From NCBI GenBank assembly GCA_965230345.1, contig CBDDKR010000002.1:2232001-2296000 (forward strand): DNA of 64,000 bases, read 5' to 3'. Below, piece after piece: positions 39,207 through 47,881 of the stretch. This DNA comes from JADKBO01 sp965230345. Its GTDB lineage: Bacteria; Bacteroidota; Bacteroidia; Chitinophagales; Saprospiraceae. Positions within the stretch are counted from its first letter, which is position 1, and each line of letters begins with the position of its first letter. The notes beneath the pieces were generated by a model that was given only the letters and a program-made list of their open reading frames with translations, searched no databases and was not told the DNA's origin. A program made the position numbers and the translations under genes.

Positions 39207-39271
39207 CAAGGTATGAAGGCCGCCATTCGTACTTTATGACAATGATCATTTAATCTGTTGATCTTTGTCAA
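39207..39271 (-). promoter_or_regulatory. FNR/CRP-type box and -7 element upstream of ccoS
   Basis: TTGATCTTTGTCAA at 39258-39271 matches the FNR palindrome TTGAT-N4-ATCAA at 9 of 10 positions. On the minus strand TACCTTG at 39207-39213 resembles the -7 element, which would put transcription start near 39203, 61-62 bases from the box centre. That is the spacing of a class I activator site. The regulator itself is not in the window. Confidence 0.55.
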
Positions 39272-39469
39272 TAAGCAGCTGGTAATGCTTGTAGAATATA
39301 GGATGTTACTCATGGCTATACCTTTTGAACAAGTAATGGAATTCATTGAATCGTGATTTCGAATGAAGTTGTCAAAACTGAAAATCAATGATCTTACCTG
39401 CTTGAATCGATTTGAAAAGTGTTTTAGATTTTGTTAAAAATATGATAAAATATTCTAATTTTTAAGAAA

Positions 39470-39632
39470 ATGTTAACAGAATTTTGGATTTGTAGCTTGT
39501 GAAATATGTGACAAACATCATCCAATGGTACTGCTATTACACAAAGGTATGGTGGAAATAATAGAAGAGTGTAATCTCAGTTACCCAGAATCTAAAGAAA
39601 GAATAAGAAACGAATTAGCGGAATTAATTTAG
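39470..39632 (+). pseudogene. Small CxxC reading frame, apparently broken by one base
   Basis: An ATG at 39470 opens MLTEF; after one surplus T in the GAATTTTGG run the adjacent frame continues GFVACEICDKHHPMVLLLHK and on to AECNL/ESKERIRNELAELI-like coding sequence, ending at TAG 39630-39632. Restored, it would be about 53 residues with a CEIC pair, HH and a charged helix, which looks like a small metal-binding protein. As written, the intact part is only 35 codons from the ATG at 39525. A near-consensus -7 element (TAATTTTT, 39456-39463) precedes it. It could be a real frameshift, a sequencing error or chance. I do not recognise the family. Confidence 0.35.
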
Positions 39633-39783
39633 TGTTTAATCATAACAAGCAATAATGGGTTGGTCGGAATTGTATCGGGTTTTCAAAACGATTAGCTTAC
39701 AATTAGCGATAAGTATTTAGAGAGAAGTAAGTTGGAAAGAAAAGGTCAATAAAAAGAGTATTAACCTTTTCAAATAAATCAAT

Positions 39784-40047
39784 TTACTTTAAACGGCCAA
39801 TCATGCAACTTACATAAGATTTTGCCGATTGAACTAAAGTTGGATCATCTTCTGGATAGCCCATTGATTCAAGTTTAGTTCTAACCTTATCAATTTCTTT
39901 TTCTGTATCAGCATCAAATGAAACGACTCCTTCTTCTATGTCAATTTCAACTTGACTCACTCCTTCAATGGAAGAAATAGATGATTGAATAGAATTCGCA
40001 CAACCTCCACATTTTATATTATGAACTTTGATTTCTTGTTTGATCAT
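39784..40047 (-). CDS. Heavy-metal-associated (HMA) domain protein, CopZ-like
   Basis: An 87-residue soluble protein. Residues 1-67 form a ferredoxin-like HMA fold with the metal site KCGGCANSIQSSI (Cys-x-x-Cys) and the usual GVSQVEIDIEEGVVSFDAD strand pair. The C-terminal 20 residues (QSAKSYVSCMIGRLK) go beyond the minimal domain and add another Cys. It probably carries Cu(I) to the nearby copper ATPase (ccoI, 186 bases upstream on the same strand) and so supports the cbb3 oxidase; this is inferred from fold and position. Confidence 0.82.
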   Translation of the reverse strand: MIKQEIKVHNIKCGGCANSIQSSISSIEGVSQVEIDIEEGVVSFDADTEKEIDKVRTKLESMGYPEDDPTLVQSAKSYVSCMIGRLK

Positions 40048-40232
40048 ACCTTATTTTATATAGATGTATTATTAAAAAAAAATGGTCTCTTCAAAACAAG
40101 TAGTGATGAACTTGTTTTAATCAAATCTGTATCTAAGATCATAAGTTGAAAATCGAATATCTAGTACTTATATACCATGCTACAAATCTGAATTGAAGAC
40201 CTAATCTATAACATTAGTCTTAGTCTGTTGGT

Positions 40233-42641
40233 TCAAAAAGATTCTTTCCTAAGCACTATTTTTTTGAGTAAGAAACTCATGAAAACACCATATACTATGA
40301 CAGTAATAGAGCTAAGCGGCATTAAAATTGCGGCGATGACTGGAGAAAGATTTCCACTTATGGCAAAGTAAAGTCCAATGATGTTGTACAAGAAAGCAAG
40401 AACAAATGCTCCGTATATTACATTTCGGGCACTCTTCAAATAATTGATGTACGCATGAATACGGTCAAATGATTTTGCTGTTAATATGGCGTCACAGGCT
40501 GGTGAAAAATTATTGTTGGCATCGCTGATGACGATTCCAACATTACTTTGCTTTAGGGCTCCGGCATCATTCAGTCCATCTCCAATCATCATGACTTTTT
40601 CTCCATTATCCTGATGAGACTTTATGAAATCTAATTTATGTTTCGGACTCTGGTTGAAAAGTAGTGTGGTTTTGTCAAGAAAAAGTGACTTTAATCGTTG
40701 TGATTCTCTTTCATTATCTCCAGATATAACGGATAATTTGAATTTTTTCTGCAATCTAGAAATGATCTCAAAAACACCTGTTCTAAATGCATGTTTGACT
40801 TCGAATTTTCCTACATATTGTCCATTAAGCTCAATGTAGATGGCCTTACTATTATCTTCTTTTTGCATTACAAATCGAGAAGAACCTAACTTAAGGCTAT
40901 TTTCAGAAGATTGAGTAATGATTCCTGAGCCAATCTCTTCTTGAAATTGGACTATTTCTACTTCAGGATAATCATAAAGTTTTGCAGCAAGAGCTTTGCT
41001 CAATGGATGACTCGAATGCATACAGCTTGATTTGATAAAAGACCAGTCTTTATCCATAAGTGGTGCTCCATTGTAAGTCATTTCTAACTTATTGTTGTCC
41101 GTAAGCGTGCCTGTTTTGTCGAATACGATGTGTTCAATATCTTGTACGTCTTCAATGGTTGAAACATTTCGTAGAAAGAATCCTTCTTCTGCTAGGAGTC
41201 TTAAGATGTTACCATAGGTAAATGGAATAGCTAGTGCCAATGCACACGGACATGCAACGATTAAAACTGCTGTAAATGCGTTAAATGCAATGGAGGAATC
41301 TTGATACATCCAGAATACTAATGTTCCAAGAGCTATGAGTAATACAATGTAAGTAAAGTATTTGCTGATGTTTTCTACTAACCGAACTGAAGATGATTTG
41401 GTCCTGGTCTTAAAGGTATCTTCATTCCACAATTGCGTCAAATAGGACTGGTCTACTGATTTTTCAACCTTAATATGAATATTACTTCCATTGTGTTTCC
41501 CTCCTGCCAATACCTTATCTCCGGATTGCTTAGATATCAAATCGGATTCGCCAGTGACAAAGCTGTAGTCAATATTACTATTGCCTTTGATTAAAACTCC
41601 ATCAGACGGGATTAATTCTTGATTACGAATTAGAATGACATCGTCTTTTTGAATCAAATGGAGTGGGGTAGCAATCCATTTGCCATCCTTTTTTAAGTTG
41701 GCAGATATTGGAAAGTAGGATTCATAACTTCTATCAAAATCCAAGGTTTTATAAGTAAACGATTGAAACCATTTACCAATTAAAAGAAAGAAAATAAAGC
41801 CAGCAAGACTGTCCAAATATCCTTCACCAGTTTGAGATATAATTTCATAAACACTTCTACCGAACAAGGTGATCATTCCAATAGCAACAGGGACATCTAT
41901 ATTAAGGTGATTTTGTCTTAGACTTACAAAAGCAGATTTTAAGTAATCCTTGCCACCATATAGTAATAATGGAATGGCTAATAATATATTGATGTAGCCA
42001 ATAGAGAATTTAACTGACGCTTGATGAAATCCCAAATATTCAGGGAAACTTAATAACATGATATTACCAAATACAAAACCAGCCAAACCTATTTGATAAA
42101 CGATGGTTTTATCGGTTGTGCTTTGTTTTTTGTCTCCCGTTATATGATTGAAATTTAACCGTGGTTCGTATCCAATTTTTGACAACAACTCTACTAAAGT
42201 CTGAAGCGTGATTTTTGTATGATCAAATTGAATTGTAGCTTCTTTTTTCATGAAATTGACCCGTGATGATGATATTCCTGGATTCAATTTGTTAATGTTC
42301 TCCAACAGCCATAGACATGAACTGCAATGGATTTGCGGTAGGGTGAGCGAAATTTTTGAAGTATTACCTTCTTTAAAAGTAAGAAGCTTTTCTTGAATAA
42401 TAGAATCGTTTAAATACTCATATGTCTTATTGGATTCAACTCTTTGGTTAATTCCAGGACTTTGTTCGTAGTCATAGTATGCTGTCATCCCATTTTCATC
42501 GAGCAACTTATACACCATCATACAGCCATTACAACAAAAACAGTAATTATTGAATGTTATTTCCTCTTTTGGACAATCCTCACCACAGTGATGGCACGTC
42601 CTAGCGGTATCAGCTTTATGTCCTGTATTTTGCTCGACCAT
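40233..42641 (-). CDS. ccoI: Copper-translocating P1B-type ATPase CcoI
   Basis: An 802-residue membrane ATPase that exports or delivers Cu for cbb3 oxidase assembly. The N-terminus has a Cys-rich metal-binding region (CHHCGEDC, FCCNGC), then an HMA-like domain with CSSCLWLLENI near residue 105. Helices follow, with SFVTGESDLISK in the actuator domain, CPCALALAIP near 461 (the transport Cys pair), DKTGTLT near 507 (phosphorylated Asp), HPLSKALA and GDGLNDAGALKQSNVGI. The Zn-ribbon-like N-terminal extension together with the HMA domain is typical of CcoI/FixI in Bacteroidota. It is divergent from hemN across a 270-base region with an FNR-like box. Confidence 0.95.
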   Translation of the reverse strand: MVEQNTGHKADTARTCHHCGEDCPKEEITFNNYCFCCNGCMMVYKLLDENGMTAYYDYEQSPGINQRVESNKTYEYLNDSIIQEKLLTFKEGNTSKISLTLPQIHCSSCLWLLENINKLNPGISSSRVNFMKKEATIQFDHTKITLQTLVELLSKIGYEPRLNFNHITGDKKQSTTDKTIVYQIGLAGFVFGNIMLLSFPEYLGFHQASVKFSIGYINILLAIPLLLYGGKDYLKSAFVSLRQNHLNIDVPVAIGMITLFGRSVYEIISQTGEGYLDSLAGFIFFLLIGKWFQSFTYKTLDFDRSYESYFPISANLKKDGKWIATPLHLIQKDDVILIRNQELIPSDGVLIKGNSNIDYSFVTGESDLISKQSGDKVLAGGKHNGSNIHIKVEKSVDQSYLTQLWNEDTFKTRTKSSSVRLVENISKYFTYIVLLIALGTLVFWMYQDSSIAFNAFTAVLIVACPCALALAIPFTYGNILRLLAEEGFFLRNVSTIEDVQDIEHIVFDKTGTLTDNNKLEMTYNGAPLMDKDWSFIKSSCMHSSHPLSKALAAKLYDYPEVEIVQFQEEIGSGIITQSSENSLKLGSSRFVMQKEDNSKAIYIELNGQYVGKFEVKHAFRTGVFEIISRLQKKFKLSVISGDNERESQRLKSLFLDKTTLLFNQSPKHKLDFIKSHQDNGEKVMMIGDGLNDAGALKQSNVGIVISDANNNFSPACDAILTAKSFDRIHAYINYLKSARNVIYGAFVLAFLYNIIGLYFAISGNLSPVIAAILMPLSSITVIVYGVFMSFLLKKIVLRKESF

Positions 42642-42695
42642 TGTTTAATTCAAGTTTGTCTTTAACTATGTTACAAACGTATTCCAAATATTTGG

Positions 42696-42703
42696 CAAAG
42701 ATA
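42696..42703 (-). promoter_or_regulatory. -7 promoter element for ccoI
   Basis: On the minus strand the sequence reads TATCTTTG, an exact TAnnTTTG match, 55 bases before the ccoI ATG. The shared FNR-like box lies about 143 bases upstream of the implied start site, too far for a standard class I site. Confidence 0.45.
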
Positions 42704-42828
42704 CATGCACAACCCTAACTGAATAGAATATGCTAAACTTTAAAAACTTCTTTATTTTATAATTACTGAAACAAGGTTTTTTATAACAAGGTTATGGAAC
42801 TATTCTAACAAATGGTAAAACGAATAAA

Positions 42829-42894
42829 TTGATCAATGTCAGGTAAACATCTGATAAAAATCATGTAGCTCTAGGTTGGTACGGCATATTTTTG
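42829..42894 (+). promoter_or_regulatory. FNR/CRP-type box and -7 element upstream of hemN
   Basis: TTGATCAATGTCAG at 42829-42842 is an 8-of-10 match to TTGAT-N4-ATCAA and shares TTGATCnnTGTCA with the box upstream of ccoS. TATTTTTG at 42887-42894 is a consensus -7 element. The implied start near 42898 lies about 62 bases from the box centre, again class I spacing. The hemN ATG is at 42912. Confidence 0.6.
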
Positions 42895-42911
42895 CTTAAA
42901 ATTTTGGCAAA

Positions 42912-44258
42912 ATGGATAGATTGATAGAGAAGTATAATGTAGCGGTTCCAAGGTATACGAGTTACCCGACAGTACCTCACTGGAGCAGTGTTAATCCGTC
43001 AGCAGATAAATGGATTGAACTATTGCAGAAAAACTATGCTATAAATTCATCTCTGAGTTTGTATATCCACTTGCCTTTTTGTGAGGCATTATGTACATAT
43101 TGCGGTTGCAACAAAAGGATTACCAAAAATCACCAGGTTGAACAACCTTACATTTCGGCTGTTTTGAAGGAGTGGAAAATGTACCTTAATGCTTTGGGTG
43201 AACGTCCAAAAGTAAAAGAAATTCACTTAGGTGGAGGAACTCCAACCTTTTTTAGTCCAGAAAATCTTAAAACATTACTAAGTACTATACTAGATTCTGT
43301 AGAGATCGAAAAAGATTATGAATTTAGCTTTGAGGCGCATCCTTTCTCTACTTCTAAGGAGCACTTGCAAGAACTTCATGACCTTGGTTTTAGACGAATT
43401 AGCATTGGTGTTCAGGATGTATCCCAAGAAATTTTAAAAGCCATTAATCGTCATCAATCCAAGGAACAAGTCCAAGATGTAGTGAATTGGGCTAGAGCAA
43501 TAGGTTATGATTCGGTAAATTTTGATATTATATACGGATTGCCATTTCAACAAAAGCACCATATTACAGATACCATAAATTTTGTCCGTGAGTTGATGCC
43601 TGATAGAATAGCGTTTTATAGTTATGCCCATGTGCCATGGAAAAGTGCATCTCAAAGAGCATTCACCATTAATGATGTCCCTAAGGGAAATGAAAAAAAC
43701 CAGTTGTTCGAATTGGGAAAGAATATGCTTGAAGAGTCCAAGTATAAAGCAATAGGGATGGATCATTTCTGCAAGGAAGATGAAGCCTTATTCGTATCGT
43801 ATCAAAACAAAAAAATGCATCGAAACTTTATGGGTTACACGCCTCATTATTCTCGGTGTAGCATTGCATTGGGAGCTTCTAGTATAAGCGATTGTTGGGA
43901 TATGTTCGTTCAGAATGAAAAGTCGATAGAGAAGTATCAAGAGTTAGTCAATAATGGTGAACTTCCTTTGGTGAAAGGGCATGTTTTGACCGAAGTGGAA
44001 GCGACTGTTAGGCAACACATTTTAGAGCTCATGTGTACAGATTCTACAGAATGGGAAAAATCGTCTTTATCAGATGAAATCTTTAGTTCTCGATTGTCAA
44101 AGTTGGATGAAATGGTGAATGAAGAGTTGGTGGAGTATACAGATACTTCGATAAAGGTATTGCCTAAAGGGAAGTATTTTATCCGTAATATATGTTCTAT
44201 GATTGATCCATATATGGAAGTAGAAAGAAACCAGCCCACCTTTAGTAAGGCTATTTAG
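42912..44258 (+). CDS. hemN: Oxygen-independent coproporphyrinogen III oxidase (radical SAM)
   Basis: A 448-residue cytoplasmic enzyme that converts coproporphyrinogen III to protoporphyrinogen IX without O2. The N-terminus carries YNVAVPRYTSYPTVPHW, and YIHLPFCEALCTYCGC (residues about 51-66) supplies the CxxxCxxC iron-sulfur ligands and the extra CxC of true HemN. EIHLGGGTPTFF and GVQDVSQEILKAINRHQS are further HemN blocks. Length and the GMDHFCKEDEAL / NFMGYT motifs separate it from HemW. It provides haem under low oxygen, consistent with its place next to ccoI and the FNR-like box. Confidence 0.95.
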   Translation: MDRLIEKYNVAVPRYTSYPTVPHWSSVNPSADKWIELLQKNYAINSSLSLYIHLPFCEALCTYCGCNKRITKNHQVEQPYISAVLKEWKMYLNALGERPKVKEIHLGGGTPTFFSPENLKTLLSTILDSVEIEKDYEFSFEAHPFSTSKEHLQELHDLGFRRISIGVQDVSQEILKAINRHQSKEQVQDVVNWARAIGYDSVNFDIIYGLPFQQKHHITDTINFVRELMPDRIAFYSYAHVPWKSASQRAFTINDVPKGNEKNQLFELGKNMLEESKYKAIGMDHFCKEDEALFVSYQNKKMHRNFMGYTPHYSRCSIALGASSISDCWDMFVQNEKSIEKYQELVNNGELPLVKGHVLTEVEATVRQHILELMCTDSTEWEKSSLSDEIFSSRLSKLDEMVNEELVEYTDTSIKVLPKGKYFIRNICSMIDPYMEVERNQPTFSKAI

Positions 44259-44337
44259 CTTAACCAAATGGTTGATTAAACTAGGTCTGCTGAAGTCCTA
44301 ATAATTGTCGTTGTAGGATAAATATTCTTGAGTTGAT

Positions 44338-44345
44338 TATATTTG
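44338..44345 (+). promoter_or_regulatory. -7 promoter element of the GNAT gene
   Basis: TATATTTG is an exact -7 match ending six bases before the ATG at 44352. It includes the in-frame TTG at 44343, which argues against that TTG as start. The transcript would be nearly leaderless. Confidence 0.35.
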
Positions 44346-44351
44346 AATCAT

Positions 44352-44864
44352 ATGAAGAATATTAATTTGCCACCATATGATGCTTATCCTTCGATATCCA
44401 ATAATAGAGTTACACTTCGTGCTGTAAAAGATATTGATTTGAAATGGTTAATGGATATTTCATATTATGATGGAATTCAAGCTTCTTCAATCGAACAAGC
44501 TCAAATAATGAATAATCAGATCAATGAGGATTATTCTTTAGGTAAATCAATTCATTGGGTTATTGAAGATAATCTAAGTAAATGTATTGTTGGAACATGT
44601 GGTTATTATCGGGGCTTTGGCAATAATGCTGGTGAATTGGGATGTATATTATTACCAAATTTCAGGGGGGAAGGTTTCATGTTTAACGCTTTATCCTTAG
44701 CGATTAGTTTTGGTTTTAAAACGATCGGATTTAGTCAAATTTGGGCTTTGACCAACGCAACAAATAGTAAAGCCATAAAGCTCCTTAAGAATTTGAATTT
44801 TAAGCGAATTGAATTTATCAACGATAGTGAAGTTAAATTCGAATTGAATTCACCCTTTAATTGA
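44352..44864 (+). CDS. GNAT-family N-acetyltransferase (RimJ/RimL-like)
   Basis: A 170-residue acetyltransferase. The N-terminal NNRVTLRAVKDIDLKWLMDI strand-helix, the central HWVIEDNLSKCIVGTCGYYR, and ELGCILLPNFRGEGFMFNAL (acetyl-CoA pyrophosphate loop) followed by WALTNATNSKAIKLLKNLNF are typical of the group acting on protein N-termini or small amines. The substrate cannot be told. The ATG at 44352 is chosen because the upstream in-frame TTG lies in the -7 box. It follows hemN by 93 bases and converges on the SIAE-like gene. Confidence 0.82.
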   Translation: MKNINLPPYDAYPSISNNRVTLRAVKDIDLKWLMDISYYDGIQASSIEQAQIMNNQINEDYSLGKSIHWVIEDNLSKCIVGTCGYYRGFGNNAGELGCILLPNFRGEGFMFNALSLAISFGFKTIGFSQIWALTNATNSKAIKLLKNLNFKRIEFINDSEVKFELNSPFN

Positions 44865-44889
44865 ATATTAAGTACAATTTTTTGATCAT

Positions 44890-46098
44890 TTATTCGGCAT
44901 AAAGTTGAAATGGGGGAACACAAACGCCTTTAGCTGTATATAGTGATGGTTTTGAAGGATTGTCTTCCCATAAGTATCTTACCATTCCTGAAATAGGGTG
45001 TTGCGTCGAAACATGAATTTTATTATTGTCTATTATTTTTGCTAAAGCCCAAACATGACCTCCACCTGGAGAGGGAATCGAAAAACCATTGATTCCAGAG
45101 TTACTTAAATTTAATAAAGTAGATACTTCAGCGTTAAATAGAATGGTATAACCGTCATTTGTTCGATTGATCTTAGTAGGGTAAATGGAAGGTGGTGATT
45201 GATTTTTATTAATGTATTGTTCGATAAAATCAACATACCTTTCTTGTACCTTCTTGAAGGTTTTATTGAAAGATTTTTCTTCCAGATCAATCGTATTAAG
45301 ATAGTAATTGTGCGGGTGATTTGCTACGTTCCGAAGGACTTCTCTTTGCATAGCTAAACTACTTTTTGTAGGTAATTCTGATTTTATACCTGACTTCATT
45401 GGTGAGTGCAAGATAAAAGGTAAATCGATTTGATTGGTATTTGTTCTGATATTGTGAATTAGGTTTTGGACTACTGAAGAATTAGAATAGGATTCCCCAT
45501 CTATATTTATATCTAAAATGACTGCTTTCAGTTTAACTCCATTTAGAATAGCAGAAATGCTTTTTTGAATGTTCTCTTTAGTCGAGATTTCTATTATTCC
45601 TATTGGACTTTTCGAAATTTGAGAAATTCGATTAGCAAGATTTTTAGAGAATGATGATAATCCAGAATTTGTATTGTTATCAAATTTGTGCCATGATTTT
45701 GTATGATGGTTTAAAGCAAAGCATTGATTATTTGATGATTGGTCATTATTGTCCGAGTTTTGCAAACTCAATAATTCATTGCCTATAATGAAATAAACAT
45801 CACCAATAAAAAGATTGTGAATTTCTATACTGGAGCTCCCTTTTATGGATAGAGTATAGGGCCCTCCAATAGGTAAATTATCAATAGCAAAATACCAATT
45901 GTTGTCATTGCAATATGTTTGACGAGTTTGTCCTGCAAATTCAACCGAAACCTTTTGTGCTTTAGAATCACTTCCTTCAAGGACAAGAGGAGTTCCACTT
46001 TGAATAACCATATTTGAGCCAATGGGCATGTTAAGTGTGGTTTGACCTATGACCACCATAGACCAAATGGTCAATAATAAGAATAAGGAGTATCGCAT
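44890..46098 (-). CDS. Sialate O-acetylesterase-like secreted protein, probably catalytically dead
   Basis: A 402-residue secreted protein. The ATG at 46098 gives a signal peptide (MRYSLFLLLTIWSMVVIGQ); the frame extends 19 codons upstream without a signal-like start. The N-terminal beta domain follows the sialate O-acetylesterase pattern (MPIGSNMVIQSGTPLVLEG, then WYFAIDNLPIGGPYTLSI), but where the family has GDVWxxxGQSNM this protein has GDVYFIIGNELL, so Glu108 stands in place of the nucleophilic Ser. The C-terminal Asp-x-His motif is not visible either; the corresponding stretch reads LEEKSFNKTF. It is also shorter than usual (about 470-650). The fold is retained, the activity probably lost; a binding role is possible. 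Confidence 0.7.
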   Translation of the reverse strand: MRYSLFLLLTIWSMVVIGQTTLNMPIGSNMVIQSGTPLVLEGSDSKAQKVSVEFAGQTRQTYCNDNNWYFAIDNLPIGGPYTLSIKGSSSIEIHNLFIGDVYFIIGNELLSLQNSDNNDQSSNNQCFALNHHTKSWHKFDNNTNSGLSSFSKNLANRISQISKSPIGIIEISTKENIQKSISAILNGVKLKAVILDINIDGESYSNSSVVQNLIHNIRTNTNQIDLPFILHSPMKSGIKSELPTKSSLAMQREVLRNVANHPHNYYLNTIDLEEKSFNKTFKKVQERYVDFIEQYINKNQSPPSIYPTKINRTNDGYTILFNAEVSTLLNLSNSGINGFSIPSPGGGHVWALAKIIDNNKIHVSTQHPISGMVRYLWEDNPSKPSLYTAKGVCVPPFQLYAE

Positions 46099-46565
46099 TT
46101 GTCCTGATTTAGTTGTGCAATGTAGAAAATCTATGATATGTACGTCAATTTTCATGCAATTTCTTGAAGCAGAAATATGGAAATTTCTTTCTCAATTTTG
46201 AATAAATAAAAGGTCGAAATTATTCATGATATTAGCTCCAATGTATTACATGTCAACTATAAATACATTATAAAATTACTTCATGAAACTCAAATATAAT
46301 AGATTAAGTTTTAATCACGGTAAAACTACCGATTGTCACGTTATTTTAAATGCAAGATTTGAAACTTATATAAATAGAATCCTATTTATTATTTAAATTT
46401 AATCAGTAGAAGATAGTGGCGAAAAGGAATTTATTAAATGTATCAAATGATCTTTAGTGAATCACTTGATAACCTTTTCTAAAGGTATTTAATGAGTTTG
46501 GGATAGTGAGCTATCTTAATTTATATCTTTGCAATCTTAATACTTTCACATATTCTTGTTTTATT
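46099..46565. other. Divergent intergenic region
   Basis: This 467-base gap lies between the SIAE-like gene (minus) and the rRNA methyltransferase (plus). It contains a -7 element at 46524, a small CGGTA/TACCG hairpin at 46318-46331 and AT-rich sequence with no other recognisable feature. Confidence 0.5.
46497..46531 (+). promoter_or_regulatory. Promoter of the rRNA methyltransferase gene
   Basis: TTTG at 46497-46500 and TATCTTTG at 46524-46531 match the Bacteroidota -33/-7 elements with a 23-base spacer, slightly long. The upstream in-frame start at 46506 lies inside this promoter, so the ATG at 46566 is the start. Confidence 0.55.
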
Positions 46566-47786
46566 ATGATAAAGCACAAAAGGGTACACCTTCCTTTGCT
46601 AAAAGCAATTGTAGGTGTGCTTAATACCGTATTCGTAGATCATAAAATGGCCGATCGTGCCATTCAAAATGAACTGAAATCAGGTAAAAGATGGGGATCG
46701 AGAGATCGTGCATTTATTGCAAAATATAGTTATCATATTGTAAGATGGTGGAGGTATTTGCATCATCTAAATGGATCCAATTTTGAAGATTTTACCACTA
46801 GTGATATATGGAATGTTCTTGGTGTTACACTTTTAGAGGATGGATATCAATTACCAGAAATTATTGAGTTTGAAAGTTTAAATTCAGCTTCCCTTAAATC
46901 AATAAAAATGGAGGCCAATAAAGTCAGAAAAATTAGAGAATCAATTCCAGATTGGTTAGATGAAGTTGGAGAATTAGAATTAGGTGAAGAATGGGATGAA
47001 CATCTTGAAGCATTAAATAATGAAGCAAGAGTTGGCTTGAGGGTAAATACATTGAAAACCAATGTTGGAACCTTACGAAATGATTTAGCTCAAATTGGTA
47101 TCGATACAGAGCCGATTGAAGGTGTTGCACAAGGCTTATACCTTAGAGAGAGGAAGAATGTGTTTGGGAGCAAAATGTTTAAAGAAGGTCACTTCGAAGT
47201 ACAAGATCCAGGAAGTCAGTTAATATCACAAATGTTGGATGTAAAGCCAGGAATGCGGGTTGTTGATGCTTGTGCAGGTGCAGGTGGAAAAACACTTCAT
47301 TTAAGTGCTTTGATGAACAATAAAGGGACGCTGATCGCTATGGATGTCGAAGAATGGAAACTCAAGGAGTTGAAAAGAAGGGCAAGGAGAAACGGTGTGC
47401 ATAACATCGATCCAAGGGTAATTACAAATTCAAAAGTGATTAAAAGACAAAGAGAGTCGGCAGACAGATTGTTATTGGATGTCCCATGCAGTGGAACAGG
47501 AGTGCTTCGGCGAAACCCTGATGCTAAATGGAAGTTAGATCAAGGTTTTCTTGATAGGGTACAAAAAATACAAGCTGATATCCTCAAAAGCTATCCTTCG
47601 ATGCTGAAAGTTGGAGGCAAAATGGTGTATGCAACTTGCAGTATACTTCCTTCAGAGAATAGAATGCAATTGGATCAATTTCTTGAAAACAATTCCAACT
47701 TCAAACTTATAGCAGAGCGAAGTACTTCTCCATGGAAAGATGGTTTTGATGGATTTTACATGGCCTTATTAGAGCGAATTGGTTGA
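46566..47786 (+). CDS. RsmB/NOP2-family rRNA (cytosine-C5) methyltransferase
   Basis: A 406-residue SAM-dependent RNA methyltransferase. An N-terminal helical NusB-like or RsmB-type region covers about residues 1-130. The catalytic Rossmann fold follows: FEVQDPGSQLISQMLDVKPG, DACAGAGGKTLHLSALM (SAM binding), LLLDVPCSGTGVLRRNPDAKW (near 306, first active-site Cys) and YATCSILPSEN (near 356, second Cys). These two cysteines define C5-cytosine methylation of rRNA. The target position cannot be read from the sequence. The start at 46566 is set by the promoter upstream; the 20 earlier in-frame codons are not translated. Confidence 0.9.
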   Translation: MIKHKRVHLPLLKAIVGVLNTVFVDHKMADRAIQNELKSGKRWGSRDRAFIAKYSYHIVRWWRYLHHLNGSNFEDFTTSDIWNVLGVTLLEDGYQLPEIIEFESLNSASLKSIKMEANKVRKIRESIPDWLDEVGELELGEEWDEHLEALNNEARVGLRVNTLKTNVGTLRNDLAQIGIDTEPIEGVAQGLYLRERKNVFGSKMFKEGHFEVQDPGSQLISQMLDVKPGMRVVDACAGAGGKTLHLSALMNNKGTLIAMDVEEWKLKELKRRARRNGVHNIDPRVITNSKVIKRQRESADRLLLDVPCSGTGVLRRNPDAKWKLDQGFLDRVQKIQADILKSYPSMLKVGGKMVYATCSILPSENRMQLDQFLENNSNFKLIAERSTSPWKDGFDGFYMALLERIG

Positions 47787-47835
47787 TTTAACAAGTGTAT
47801 TAGATAAAATGTGATGATTAATTCGACCAGCTAAT

Positions 47836-47867
47836 GTTGACAATTTCGTCAAAATGTATTAATTTTG
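47836..47867 (+). promoter_or_regulatory. Promoter of the PA0069-type radical SAM gene
   Basis: GTTG at 47836-47839, a 20-base spacer and TAATTTTG at 47860-47867 fit the -33/-7 elements well. Transcription would start near 47874, so the in-frame start at 47834 is not transcribed and the ATG at 47882 is used. Confidence 0.65.
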
Positions 47868-47881
47868 ATGAAATAATCGAC

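Larger units (their letters stand above)
39186..39783. other. Intergenic region upstream of the cbb3 operon
   Basis: About 600 bases between ccoS and the HMA-domain gene, both on the minus strand. It contains the proposed ccoS promoter with its FNR-like box (39207-39271) and, on the plus strand, a frame-broken small reading frame (39470-39632). The rest is AT-rich with no other recognisable feature. Confidence 0.5.

Noticed and set aside
46506..46565. Upstream start for the rRNA methyltransferase
   Set aside because: A -7 promoter element at 46524-46531 lies within it, so it would not be transcribed.
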